Origin: an uncultured Bacteroidia bacterium
Lineage (GTDB): Bacteria; Bacteroidota; Bacteroidia; Bacteroidales; UBA932
Direction: 5' to 3'
NCBI GenBank assembly: GCA_902784785.1
Contig: CACZWF010000006.1
Span: forward strand, 1 to 41,070
Length of the DNA: 41,070 nt
This document shows, piece after piece, positions 7,221-16,524 of the stretch (the stretch's first letter is position 1; each line of letters begins with the position of its first letter). Below the pieces are notes generated by a model. The model saw nothing but the letters and a program-made list of their open reading frames with translations. It ran no database searches and was not told the DNA's origin. The position numbers and the translations under genes were made by a program.

Positions 7221-9521
7221 ATGAATGCGAAAAGAACAGCCTTGATTTTGCTATTCCTCCTGGTCCTGGTTCCGGCTCGGGCTAAACTGGTCAAAGGCAG
7301 CGTGAACGGACCCGACGCGCCCCTCGCGGGAGTCGTCGTTTCGGACGGATATCGTTTCGCGAAGACCGATAAAAACGGCAAATTCAGCATCAATACCCAT
7401 AAAGACGCCCGCTTTGTTTTCGTCATCACGCCCTCGGGCTACACGGGCGATTTTTCCCAGGGGGATGTCAAGTTCTACCTCCCTATCAAAGGCACGAAAA
7501 AGTTTGATTTTCAACTCCAGAAGATGATGGTCGGAGACGACTACACCCTGTTCTCCGTTTCCGACCCGCAGATGCAGACCGAAGAGCATCTGGCCCTCTT
7601 CTCGGGGCGGCCGCTCGGCGACTTGCGGGGTATGGCGAAGAAATATGGTTCGCAGCGGCAGACCGTGGGCGTCGTGCTCGGGGACATCGCTTGGAACAAG
7701 CCTTTCATTTTCGAGCCCTACAAGCAGGCCATCGCCAAGACCGGCATTCCGTTCTACAGCGTCATCGGCAACCACGATTTCATCCAGCCGCTCTCCGGTA
7801 TCGCCGCCGGTGAGGCTTTTGAATCGGCTTTCGGCCCTTACAACTATGCGTTTTTCCTGGGCAAGGACTTGGTCATCGCCGTCAACAACTTGATTTTCGT
7901 CGGCAGCGGCCTGGAAGTTCCGGACCAGAGTTCCAAAAACTACAAGGAGGGCTATCCCCAAGAGACGCTGGATTTTGTGAAAGGCCTGCTGACTTACATC
8001 GGCAAGGACACGCATCTTTTCCTCGCGCAGCACAGCCCCATTATGACCCGGAAAAACGGGAAAATTGAAAATGCGGACCAGCTGCTGCAACTGTTGGACG
8101 GCTATGAGGTGGATATCCTCGCCGGGCATTCCCACTGCATGAACCGCCACCGCGTCTCCGAAACGGTGTACGAATACAACGCGGCAGCCATCGGCGGCGC
8201 CTGGTGGGCCACCACTTGGTGCAAGGACGGCACCCCGCGCGGCTACGACGTCATCTCGAATGTGGCCGGAGAAAGGACTTACGCCTGGCACAATCTGGAC
8301 TATCCCGACGATTTCCAAGTGGAATTCATCAATATCGGCCAAGCCCCGCTGCACCGCAACTCCGTGGTGGCCAACGCCTGGTGCGCCGATGACACCTGGA
8401 CTTGCACCTGGACGCAGGACGGTAAGGAGATGGGAGCCGCCAAACTGAAAAAAGAAGAGTCGCCCACCTACACCCGCGAAATCGTCGCGTACTATGACAA
8501 CGACCCGAAGAAGGTGCAGAAATTCCGTCGTCCTGTCGCCAACCATCATTCTTTTGTGGCGACCCCGTCGCAATACGCCTCCAAAGTCACGATGACCGTG
8601 ACTGCGCCCGACGGCCGCAGCTGGAGCCACGAATTTGACCTGCGCGGCGCCTACATTGACCTGCAGGCCCATCGTGGTGGCGCCGGTCTGAGGCCCGAGA
8701 ACACCTTCTCTTCGATGGAAAAGGCCATCGAACTCAATGTCAACACCCTGGAGTTCGACCTGCAGTTGTCCGGCGACGGAAAAGTGGTGGTCTCGCACGA
8801 CCGTTATTTCCACCCTCGTTATTCCACCCGTCCCGACGGCAGCCTCGTGCAGAAGGATGACCCCAAGGAATATCTCTATACGATGCCCTACGACAGCATC
8901 GCCAAGTATGATGTCGGTCTGCGCCCCAACGAGGTGTGGCCCGACCAGAAGAAGATGGCCCAGGTTAAGCCCCTGGCTTCCGAGCTCATCGACTTTGCGG
9001 AAGAATTGACCCGCAAAAAAGGTCATTCCCCCGTCCGCTACAACATCGAAATCAAGTCCATCAAAGGCAAGGGAGAGGGCAAGAACTGGCCGAAATACAA
9101 GGAGTTCTGCAAGGTGTGTATGGAAATGCTCAAGGAGAAGAAATTGGGCAAACGCCTGACCATCCAGAGCTTCGACACCCGCTCGCTTGAATACATCCAC
9201 AAGCATTATCCCAAGGTCGCTTTATCTTATCTGACCGAAAAGGACGAGACCGAAATCGCGACCATCCTCTCACAACTTTCCTTCACGCCCTGCTGGTGGT
9301 CTCCCCACTACAGCGTCGTAACGCCGGAGAATGTGGCTTACTGTCATGCGCTCGGTATCCGTGTGGTGCCTTGGACGGTGGACAAGCCCGAAGACATCCT
9401 CCGGATGAAGGAATGCGGCGTGGACGCGATTATTTCCAATTACCCCGACCGCTTGGTCAAATTGCTTCGCGACACGGATCAAGGGGCTGTGGGAGCGAGT
9501 CCGGCGTCTTCAGAAAAATAG
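7221..9521 (+). CDS. Metallophosphoesterase-glycerophosphodiester phosphodiesterase fusion
   Basis: 766-residue periplasmic protein with a Sec signal (likely cleaved after PARA) and no lipobox. Residues 24-105 form the N-terminal beta domain often attached to such phosphoesterases (VVVSDGYRFAKTDKNGKF). The calcineurin-like phosphoesterase core follows: SDPQ near 115, GDIAWN near 153, GNHDF near 182, QHSP near 268 and GHSHCMNRH near 300, all metal-ligand motifs present. After a C-terminal beta region, a GDPD TIM-barrel domain starts near 478: HRGGAGLRPENT, EFDLQLSGDGKVVVSHD and NIEIKS contain the expected His/Glu/Asp residues. It should cleave phosphoester and glycerophosphodiester bonds; the substrate is unknown. 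It is the first gene of the PUL operon, 20 bp before the next small gene. Confidence 0.88.
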   Translation: MNAKRTALILLFLLVLVPARAKLVKGSVNGPDAPLAGVVVSDGYRFAKTDKNGKFSINTHKDARFVFVITPSGYTGDFSQGDVKFYLPIKGTKKFDFQLQKMMVGDDYTLFSVSDPQMQTEEHLALFSGRPLGDLRGMAKKYGSQRQTVGVVLGDIAWNKPFIFEPYKQAIAKTGIPFYSVIGNHDFIQPLSGIAAGEAFESAFGPYNYAFFLGKDLVIAVNNLIFVGSGLEVPDQSSKNYKEGYPQETLDFVKGLLTYIGKDTHLFLAQHSPIMTRKNGKIENADQLLQLLDGYEVDILAGHSHCMNRHRVSETVYEYNAAAIGGAWWATTWCKDGTPRGYDVISNVAGERTYAWHNLDYPDDFQVEFINIGQAPLHRNSVVANAWCADDTWTCTWTQDGKEMGAAKLKKEESPTYTREIVAYYDNDPKKVQKFRRPVANHHSFVATPSQYASKVTMTVTAPDGRSWSHEFDLRGAYIDLQAHRGGAGLRPENTFSSMEKAIELNVNTLEFDLQLSGDGKVVVSHDRYFHPRYSTRPDGSLVQKDDPKEYLYTMPYDSIAKYDVGLRPNEVWPDQKKMAQVKPLASELIDFAEELTRKKGHSPVRYNIEIKSIKGKGEGKNWPKYKEFCKVCMEMLKEKKLGKRLTIQSFDTRSLEYIHKHYPKVALSYLTEKDETEIATILSQLSFTPCWWSPHYSVVTPENVAYCHALGIRVVPWTVDKPEDILRMKECGVDAIISNYPDRLVKLLRDTDQGAVGASPASSEK

Positions 9522-9541
9522 AAACCAGTAAATCAACGGAT

Positions 9542-9682
9542 ATGAACAGAAAAAATCTCCACCCGTATGTTTCACCGGAGGCCAGAACGGTCGCTTGTCG
9601 GATCGAGCGTACCTGTCTGACGACATCCATTCAGAATGTGACCATCGACCCGGTCGAGGAAGAGGAATGGGGTAATTTTTAA
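9542..9682 (+). CDS. Small acidic-tailed protein (46 aa), EEEW family member 3
   Basis: 46 residues, function unknown. It starts MNRKNLHPYVSPEAR and ends VEEEEWGNF. YVSP is shared exactly with the product at 2290, and the EEEW tail with both earlier members. It has two Cys residues (in ACR and TCL), no signal peptide and no membrane segment. One base separates its stop from the ATG of the 1622-residue lipoprotein, again an apparent translational coupling. It sits inside the PUL operon, 20 bp after the phosphoesterase-GDPD gene. Confidence 0.78.
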   Translation: MNRKNLHPYVSPEARTVACRIERTCLTTSIQNVTIDPVEEEEWGNF

Positions 9683-9683
9683 A

Positions 9684-12600
9684 ATGGAATACGCTATGAA
9701 AAAGATGATACTGATATTGACTGCTCTTTCCGCAGCGCTGGCGTTTTCCGCTTGCCAGAAAGAAAAAGAGATGGACGAGAACCTCATCCAAGGCGGTATC
9801 TCGTTCCATGTGATTCAAGACGAGACCAAGACGGCCTTCGGCCCGAAGGGGGGTGATGGAAAGTACCCTGTCGTATGGACAGACGACGATACGCATCTCG
9901 CGATCAACCTCAATGGTGCGAATGGCTTTTTGGATGCCGCCCGCGTCCAGGACGAGGCTGTCCGCTTCCGTATTTCCGGGGCCCTGCCGACCGCTTCGAG
10001 TTATACTTTCTATGCGGTCAGTCCTTTCGCGGCCGCCAAGGGCGTGAGCGACGCCGGCAGCAAGGGCGTCTGCCTGAATGTGGAACTTCCCGCTTCGCAG
10101 ACCACTCTCACGACCGGTCCCGATGCCGCCGCCCAACTGCTGTACGCCGTCAGCGACACCTTCGACGAGCAGCCTTCCGGCGTGGACTTGTCCTTCGGAC
10201 ACATTCCGGCCTATCTGCATCTGGTGTTTGTCAACGCCGCCCTTGAGGGCCAGGTCCAGAGCGTGAGCGTCAGTTCCGACGAACTCAACCTCGCCGGACG
10301 GATGAATTTCTATCCCAAGGACGGCAGTTTCGCCGCCGACAATATGGTGAAAGAAGTCACCGTCGCGACTTCGCAGTTGGCTGATGTCTGGTGCGCCGTC
10401 GCCCCCGCCAACCTCTCCGGAAAGACTTTGCGTTTCGACATCGCCACCACCTCCGGCCACACCTTCAAAGAGGTGACTTTCGAAAACGGAAGAGTCCTCA
10501 CCGCCGGGAAGGCCATCCTGGTTACCTTCGATATGGGCAGCGGCTCGACCATCGTCATCGACGGGGCTTGCTCCTTCAATGCTTCCTTTGCCGAGAGCAT
10601 CGTTCCCGCCGCTTCCATTCCCTCTTGGTCCAATCCTTCTACTTTGAATATCTACGGCTCTGCCGGCAGCGCGCAACTGGCCTTGACTTCGACTTCGGGA
10701 GCGGATGCCGTCTTCTCCGGCAACGCCTCGATGACAGGCCCCTTCAGCGCCATCTATTCGCAGGGCGGCAGCGTCAGTTATACGGACGGACACTTGCGTT
10801 TCGTCCTTCCCGCCGAGCAGACGGTTAGCGGCAGCGCGGATCCCACCGCCTTGGCCGCCGTCGCTTTCTCCTCTACCTTGGACATGTCCTTCAAGAACAT
10901 CAGTTCGCTGCTGAAAGTGACGGTTGAGGAAGAAGGCATCCAGAAGATTGTCGTCCGCGCCACCGACGGGACGGCCCTGGCCGGAACCGTCCAGGTCAAC
11001 CCCGTTACGGGCGCTGTCATCGGCATCAGCGGCGGCAGCGACAGCATTACGCTGCTTCCTGCCGGCGAGGCTTTTGCGACAGGCGACTATTATATTTCGG
11101 CCATTCCTTCCCGCGACGACCTCGACCTGACCGTCACCGCCTTCCGCAGCAGCGATGTGCGCAAGGGCCTCGCCGAGGCCTCTAGGACGCTTGTGCGGGC
11201 CAACGCTATCGAGACGGCGTCTAGTTCTTCGCTGGACTGGGCCTATCGCATCGCGGACAATGCCGACCTGCGCGCTTGGGCGGCTGACAAAGACCATTGG
11301 AATGCAGCGGGAGAAGACGTGTACATCGTCTCCGACATCAATATGAACGACGAGCCTTGGACGACGCTGACCGACAGTTATCCCGGCCGCATCCTCGGCA
11401 ACGGACACTGCATCAGCCACATCAACATCCAGTCCAACACTTCCGCCAATGTCGGCTTCTTCGGTAAAGGCTACACCAAAGAACTGCGCGATCTGACTTT
11501 CGGCAGCGAGGACGGCCTGACCTACGACGGCACTTCCTGTATCATCAACGGACTTGTGTCGACATCCACGTCCGCCAAGTGGAATTATACGGGCCTGGTC
11601 ACCGTTGCGGCGGCGGATATCGTCAATGTGACCAACTTCGTTCCGATGACGGTGCTCGCTTCTTCCAACCGAAGCAGCCGCGTGGCCGGCATCGCGGGAT
11701 GGACGACAGACCTGGTCCACATCACGGGCTGCCGGAACTACGGCACCATCACCGTGGAGGATCACGCCAAAACGGACGGTTCCGATTATAACTATCTCTC
11801 GGCAGCCGGCATCCTGGGTGGACTGAATACAGAAACGGGAGAAGCCTATGTGAACGACTGCCACAACCACGGACTCATCACCAGCGCCAGCCACTGCCAG
11901 AATGCGATGGGCGGCATCGTGGGCATGTCCTACCATACCGTCGTCAAGTTGGCTGTAACCAATTGCACCAACAGCGGTCGCGTCGAACTGATTTACACCG
12001 ACACGCAAAATGATAACTTCTGCATCGGCGGCATTGTCGGCAAGCCGACGGGAACGGCCGGAAAAGAGGTGGAAATTGCCAATTGCACCAATACGGGCGC
12101 CATCTACAGCGAGGCGGTCCACCAGCACTATGTCGGCGGTATCGCCGGCTACGGCGACGGCGTGAGCATCACCTCCTGCCGCAACGAAGGCTCGGTGGCC
12201 ATCGACCACAGCAAAGCCGCTTCCGCCCGCTTCCAGCACGTCGGCGGCATCCTCGGGGCGACGATGCCCAAGTATGGCGCCAACAACCTGACGGGCAACA
12301 TCAACACCGGCCGGGTTTCGATGAAGGTGGCCTCCTCCGGACACAACGCGACGCCCAAGTCCACTACGACTTTCTACGGCGTGAACGCGGGCGGCATCCT
12401 CGGCTGCGCCAACAATGTAAGTTCCCTTTCGGGCAACCGCAACGAGGGGGATGTTGTCGCGGAGAATGACTATAAAGCAACCAAGACGGCTTATCCTGCC
12501 CTAGTCCATGTCGGCGGTATCGTGGGCTATGACTTCGGCGCGCTGGATGGCTTCTCTTCCAATACCTTTACCGGCACCATCACCGCCAAGACGACCAACT

Positions 12601-14552
12601 CCGAATCCGTGGCTTCCGAGGTGTATGCCGGCGGCATCATCGGCCGCCAGCGGGCCGCCACGATGCTCAGCGGCGCCGGTGACGGCAGCGTCACGACGCA
12701 GGCGGCGGCCGCCGGGGCAGTCCGTTACGCCGGTTCGATCGCGGGTTACAATGACGGCGTCATCGCGGCTTGCACCTATGCCGGCACAGTCGACGGCGCC
12801 GAGGCGACGGCCTCCAATACCGTGGGCGGCGGCAACGCCCCGCAGAGTTCCGGCGAAGACCCTGTCTCCCAAACCTTTACCGTCAGCCGGACTTCCGTCG
12901 CCTTCCCCGGCACGGCCTACGAGCAGACGCTTCTGCAAGTGACGACGGGCGCCAAGGCCGTCACGGTCACGATGACCGGTCTCGATTGGCTCAAGACCGC
13001 CTCGATTCCCGCACAGATTGCCGCTCACGCTACGGTCAATATTCCTCTGAGCCCGGCCACGGGCAATGTCTGCGACACCCGCGAGGGTACGCTTACCTTC
13101 ACCGAGGTCGGCGGAGAGACCAAGTCCGTCGCCCTCAGTCAGTCGAACCTCTACACGGCGGTCAACGGCTATCCCGCCCGTTGGGAGATTGAGAAAGGCG
13201 TGACCTACACCGAGAGCAACGCTGCCGGCCAGCGCTGGATCAATGAAGGCGTGGCCACGACGGTCGCCGCAGATGACGCGGTTTCCAACGCCCCGGGTAC
13301 GGCCTACATTTCGGGCGGTTCGTTGACGGGCAACACCCTCAACTATTCGGTGGTTCCGAGCGGCGTGCAGACCCTCGCCGTAGGCAATATGAAAGCGGAT
13401 GACTACATTCAGTTCAGCGTGCCGGTCATCAGCCTGCCCGCCGACACCGATGTGGACTTCATGCTCACCATCAACACCAACAACAACAAGTCGCCCAAGT
13501 ACTTCCTCTTCGAGTACTGGGACAACGGCCAATGGAAATCCCAGCCGCGTTATACGGCCGATGAGGACGGGACGCCTTACTCCTTCGACATCTACGATTT
13601 CAGCAGCAAGAACCACCGTACCTACATCACGACCTTCCGTACCACGCAGGCCATCAACAACGACTTTATCAAAATGCGCGTGCGCGCGGTGGGCAGCGTG
13701 AATTGCAGCGGCGCGGCTTTGACGCCTTATGCCAGCGCCTATGTCAACTTCCCTTGCATGACCTACCGGGCCTGCGAAATCAACGCTTATCCCGGCGTCG
13801 CAACCAAGGAAAGCACGCCGCTCAAGTTGCTCCAACTGGGCAACAGTTTCACATACTACCACGGCTCCGCTTTCAAACTCAAGCAGATTTGCCGCGCTGA
13901 AGGCCATCCTACCGATGTTCGCATCAACGTCAAGGGCTCGCAGGAGTTCTATCACCATCTCGAGGTGCTTCCCTTCTCCCAACGTCTGATGCAGGAAGGC
14001 GGCTATGATCGGGCGATTATCCAGGATGGCTCGTACTTCCACGCGGAATACGGGGCGGGGAGCGCCGAGGCCATCTCCGGCGGCGTGACGCCCAAGTACA
14101 CTCCGGCTGAAATTCTGGACTACACCCAGCAGATCACCGCGCTTATCAAGCAGTATTCTTCGAATTCGCAGATTATTCTCGAGAGCGTATGGTCGTATCC
14201 CTACAAGAGTTACGGCCAGTACCTCGGTTTCGGCAGTTTCGAGGCTTTCGATGCGATGCAGTGGAAAGGTTCTACCGAGATCATGGCGGCCGACAGCAAC
14301 ATCAACACGGTCTCGCCCATCGGAAAGGCTTTCGCCTTGGCCCGCAACAACGGCTACACCTCGGCCTACAACTACCTGCTGTGGACCGACAACTACCATC
14401 CGAGCCGCTACGGGGCTTATCTCAAGTCCTGCGTCAACTACCTGATTCTGTTCGGAGAGCGCTTCGGGAGCAACCCGGCCGACTGCGACATTCCGCATGA
14501 GGATGCCGCGCGCCTGAGGGCTTTCGCCGAGCAGATCGTCTTCGGAAACTAA
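9684..14552 (+). CDS. Giant fimbrillin-like lipoprotein with C-terminal DUF4886 (SGNH-like hydrolase) domain
   Basis: 1622 residues. The lipobox is FSAC (Cys 24). Modules by eye: a fimbrillin-like domain at about 30-290, with KTAFGPKGGDGKYPVVW; a second related beta domain to about 520; a long repeat region at about 530-1055 with many [V/G]GI[V/L/A]G and CxNxG blocks resembling GLUG or beta-helix repeats; a BACON domain at about 1066-1155; a beta-sandwich at about 1161-1370 containing SPKYFLFEYWDNGQW; and a DUF4886 domain at about 1376-1622. The last has LGNSFT near 1385 (GDSL-like nucleophile block) and DNYHPSRYGAY near 1567 (Asp-x-x-His block), so an esterase or deacylase is plausible. It is coupled to the small gene upstream. 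Likely outer-membrane surface-exposed, binding and modifying the PUL substrate. Confidence 0.85.
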   Translation: MEYAMKKMILILTALSAALAFSACQKEKEMDENLIQGGISFHVIQDETKTAFGPKGGDGKYPVVWTDDDTHLAINLNGANGFLDAARVQDEAVRFRISGALPTASSYTFYAVSPFAAAKGVSDAGSKGVCLNVELPASQTTLTTGPDAAAQLLYAVSDTFDEQPSGVDLSFGHIPAYLHLVFVNAALEGQVQSVSVSSDELNLAGRMNFYPKDGSFAADNMVKEVTVATSQLADVWCAVAPANLSGKTLRFDIATTSGHTFKEVTFENGRVLTAGKAILVTFDMGSGSTIVIDGACSFNASFAESIVPAASIPSWSNPSTLNIYGSAGSAQLALTSTSGADAVFSGNASMTGPFSAIYSQGGSVSYTDGHLRFVLPAEQTVSGSADPTALAAVAFSSTLDMSFKNISSLLKVTVEEEGIQKIVVRATDGTALAGTVQVNPVTGAVIGISGGSDSITLLPAGEAFATGDYYISAIPSRDDLDLTVTAFRSSDVRKGLAEASRTLVRANAIETASSSSLDWAYRIADNADLRAWAADKDHWNAAGEDVYIVSDINMNDEPWTTLTDSYPGRILGNGHCISHINIQSNTSANVGFFGKGYTKELRDLTFGSEDGLTYDGTSCIINGLVSTSTSAKWNYTGLVTVAAADIVNVTNFVPMTVLASSNRSSRVAGIAGWTTDLVHITGCRNYGTITVEDHAKTDGSDYNYLSAAGILGGLNTETGEAYVNDCHNHGLITSASHCQNAMGGIVGMSYHTVVKLAVTNCTNSGRVELIYTDTQNDNFCIGGIVGKPTGTAGKEVEIANCTNTGAIYSEAVHQHYVGGIAGYGDGVSITSCRNEGSVAIDHSKAASARFQHVGGILGATMPKYGANNLTGNINTGRVSMKVASSGHNATPKSTTTFYGVNAGGILGCANNVSSLSGNRNEGDVVAENDYKATKTAYPALVHVGGIVGYDFGALDGFSSNTFTGTITAKTTNSESVASEVYAGGIIGRQRAATMLSGAGDGSVTTQAAAAGAVRYAGSIAGYNDGVIAACTYAGTVDGAEATASNTVGGGNAPQSSGEDPVSQTFTVSRTSVAFPGTAYEQTLLQVTTGAKAVTVTMTGLDWLKTASIPAQIAAHATVNIPLSPATGNVCDTREGTLTFTEVGGETKSVALSQSNLYTAVNGYPARWEIEKGVTYTESNAAGQRWINEGVATTVAADDAVSNAPGTAYISGGSLTGNTLNYSVVPSGVQTLAVGNMKADDYIQFSVPVISLPADTDVDFMLTINTNNNKSPKYFLFEYWDNGQWKSQPRYTADEDGTPYSFDIYDFSSKNHRTYITTFRTTQAINNDFIKMRVRAVGSVNCSGAALTPYASAYVNFPCMTYRACEINAYPGVATKESTPLKLLQLGNSFTYYHGSAFKLKQICRAEGHPTDVRINVKGSQEFYHHLEVLPFSQRLMQEGGYDRAIIQDGSYFHAEYGAGSAEAISGGVTPKYTPAEILDYTQQITALIKQYSSNSQIILESVWSYPYKSYGQYLGFGSFEAFDAMQWKGSTEIMAADSNINTVSPIGKAFALARNNGYTSAYNYLLWTDNYHPSRYGAYLKSCVNYLILFGERFGSNPADCDIPHEDAARLRAFAEQIVFGN

Positions 14553-14574
14553 TAACACCTAACAAACAAATTAT

Positions 14575-16518
14575 ATGAACAAACGAATTCTCTTATTGAT
14601 GGCGCTGCTTATCGCAGCCTCCTGCGCCAAAAAGGTGGAGCCGACCATCTCTGAAGATTTCAACATGTCCGGCATCATCCTGCCGGATAAAATCGAGTGC
14701 TACGCCGGAGAGACCCTTGAATTCAGGGTTCTCAGCAACCGCGGCCCCGTTTCGACGGACCAGGTGGAGCTGTCCGGCGCAAAACAGACCTTGCGTATGC
14801 CTATCTCCGAGGCCCAAGGCAACCGTTTCACCTTCGTTCTCGATCCGAACCTGCATAGTGGTGATTACAAAATGTCCATCGTCCGTGACGGGCGTGTCCG
14901 GGGCATCGGCCGCACGCGGCTGATCATCTCCACCGGCATCGAAATCGACCCTCAGACCGCAACCATCTATGGTCAGGTGGCGGCGGAAGGAAAGGGGCTC
15001 AAAGATGTCGTGGTGTCGGACGGCGTTTTGGTGACCAAGACGGATGCGAATGGTATCTATCGCCTCAAATCCGCCAAGACAAACAACTTTGTGTTTGTCA
15101 GCGTCCCTTCCGGCTACGAACCCTTCTCCAACGGTATCCTGCCTAGTGTTCACAAGCAGTTGCGCGCCTCCAAGAACGTGGCCGAGCGGGCTGACTTTTC
15201 TCTGCTGCCCGTCCAGGGCCAGGAAAGCAGCAAAGTCCTCATCTTGGGCGACATCCATCTGGCAGCCAGGCACAACGACCGCGCGCAGTTCGTGAACTTT
15301 ATTAATGATATCAACGCCTACACGGCCGCTAACGCGGGTACCAAATTGTATGGTCTGACGCTGGGGGATATGGTCTGGGACTTGTATTGGAAGGTCAATT
15401 CCTACGGTTATGACGAATATCTTCAGGACGCCAACAACATCAAGAACCTGATGATCTATCAGACCATCGGCAACCACGACCACAGTATGTATTTCCCGGG
15501 TGACTTCGAGACCGTCGCGGAGTACAAACAGAAACTGGCGCCCACCTATTATTCTTTCAATATAGGGAATTGCCATTTCGTCGTGTTGGATGACATCGAG
15601 TGCAAAAACGCCACGACGGATGTCGATGACAAGGGAAATCCCTGCTACAAACGGGAGCATGTCGCCAATTTGGTTTCCGACGTGTTGAATTGGCTGGAAA
15701 AAGATTTGGCCACTGTTTCCAAGAGCACTCCGTTGGTGGTGACGATGCATATCCCCTTGTACAACCAAGATGGCACATATCGCCTCGCTCAATCGGCCGC
15801 CCAAAGCTTGGAGAATATGCTGGACGACTTTGCAGAAGTCCATCTGTACACCGCGCATACCCATAAGATGTACAATAAGGACAAACTTTCTTCCAAACAC
15901 ATCTATGAGCACAACGCCGGCGCCATCTGCGCCGCTTGGTGGATGAGCGGCTACGACACCCCGGGCATTCACGTCTGCCAAGACGGAACGCCGGGTGGAT
16001 ACACCGTGCTGGATTTGTCATCGTCATCCCCGAAATGGCAGTACAAACCGACCGGGTTCCCCATCGAACAGCAGTTCCGCACCTACGACCGCAACTGCAT
16101 CCATATCACCTCTGCGAAATACACTCCGTCCGCGACCAGTAACTTCAAGGCCGAATTCGACGCCCTGGTCGGCTCCCCTTGGAAGACGGCGAGTTCTGAC
16201 AACGAAGTGTATATCAACGTCTGGAATTATGACTCCAAATGGAAAGTGGAAGTCTGTGAGAACGGTACTTGGAAAAGTGCGACCAAAGTCTCCAGCGCTA
16301 TTATGGACCCGCTTCACCTCATCGCGGCTTCGGCCAAGCGTTATGACCTCAACGTCACGCCTTCCTTCAAGACGGAAGTGACGGACCATTTCTTCAAGTA
16401 TAAGGCAGAGAGCGCCACTTCCACCCTGGAAATCAGAGTGACGGATCGTTTCGGCAATGTCTATACCGAGACGATGGAGCGTCCCAAACCTTTTGATATA
16501 GAGACCTATAAAAAATAG
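14575..16518 (+). CDS. Calcineurin-like metallophosphoesterase lipoprotein
   Basis: 647 residues. The lipobox is IAASC (Cys 17). An N-terminal beta region (about 25-215) includes a VVVSDGVLVTKTDANGIY segment matching the one in the 7221 protein. The phosphoesterase core carries GDIHLAARH near 222, GDMVWD near 263, GNHDHSM near 299, MHIPLYN near 390 and AHTHKM near 427, a full set of metal-binding motifs including the DxH that the 7221 protein has as DPQ. A C-terminal beta domain (about 500-640) completes the architecture usual for secreted bacterial members. It is placed 22 bp after the DUF4886 protein and 6 bp before susC, so it is part of the PUL. Predicted to remove a phosphoryl group from the glycan or its products; the substrate is not known. 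Confidence 0.88.
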   Translation: MNKRILLLMALLIAASCAKKVEPTISEDFNMSGIILPDKIECYAGETLEFRVLSNRGPVSTDQVELSGAKQTLRMPISEAQGNRFTFVLDPNLHSGDYKMSIVRDGRVRGIGRTRLIISTGIEIDPQTATIYGQVAAEGKGLKDVVVSDGVLVTKTDANGIYRLKSAKTNNFVFVSVPSGYEPFSNGILPSVHKQLRASKNVAERADFSLLPVQGQESSKVLILGDIHLAARHNDRAQFVNFINDINAYTAANAGTKLYGLTLGDMVWDLYWKVNSYGYDEYLQDANNIKNLMIYQTIGNHDHSMYFPGDFETVAEYKQKLAPTYYSFNIGNCHFVVLDDIECKNATTDVDDKGNPCYKREHVANLVSDVLNWLEKDLATVSKSTPLVVTMHIPLYNQDGTYRLAQSAAQSLENMLDDFAEVHLYTAHTHKMYNKDKLSSKHIYEHNAGAICAAWWMSGYDTPGIHVCQDGTPGGYTVLDLSSSSPKWQYKPTGFPIEQQFRTYDRNCIHITSAKYTPSATSNFKAEFDALVGSPWKTASSDNEVYINVWNYDSKWKVEVCENGTWKSATKVSSAIMDPLHLIAASAKRYDLNVTPSFKTEVTDHFFKYKAESATSTLEIRVTDRFGNVYTETMERPKPFDIETYKK

Positions 16519-16524
16519 ACGATT

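Noticed and set aside
2290..9682. RiPP or bacteriocin precursor peptides
   Set aside because: The small proteins lack a leader cleavage motif shared by all, no modifying enzyme or dedicated transporter lies nearby, and the conserved part includes the tail rather than a leader only. Kept as an unknown family instead.
9510..14558. Two long minus-strand open frames (944 and 685 codons) opposite the giant lipoprotein gene
   Set aside because: The plus strand has a signal peptide, lipobox and recognised domains. The minus frames have low-complexity Gly/Val/Asp/Arg composition and no recognisable motif.
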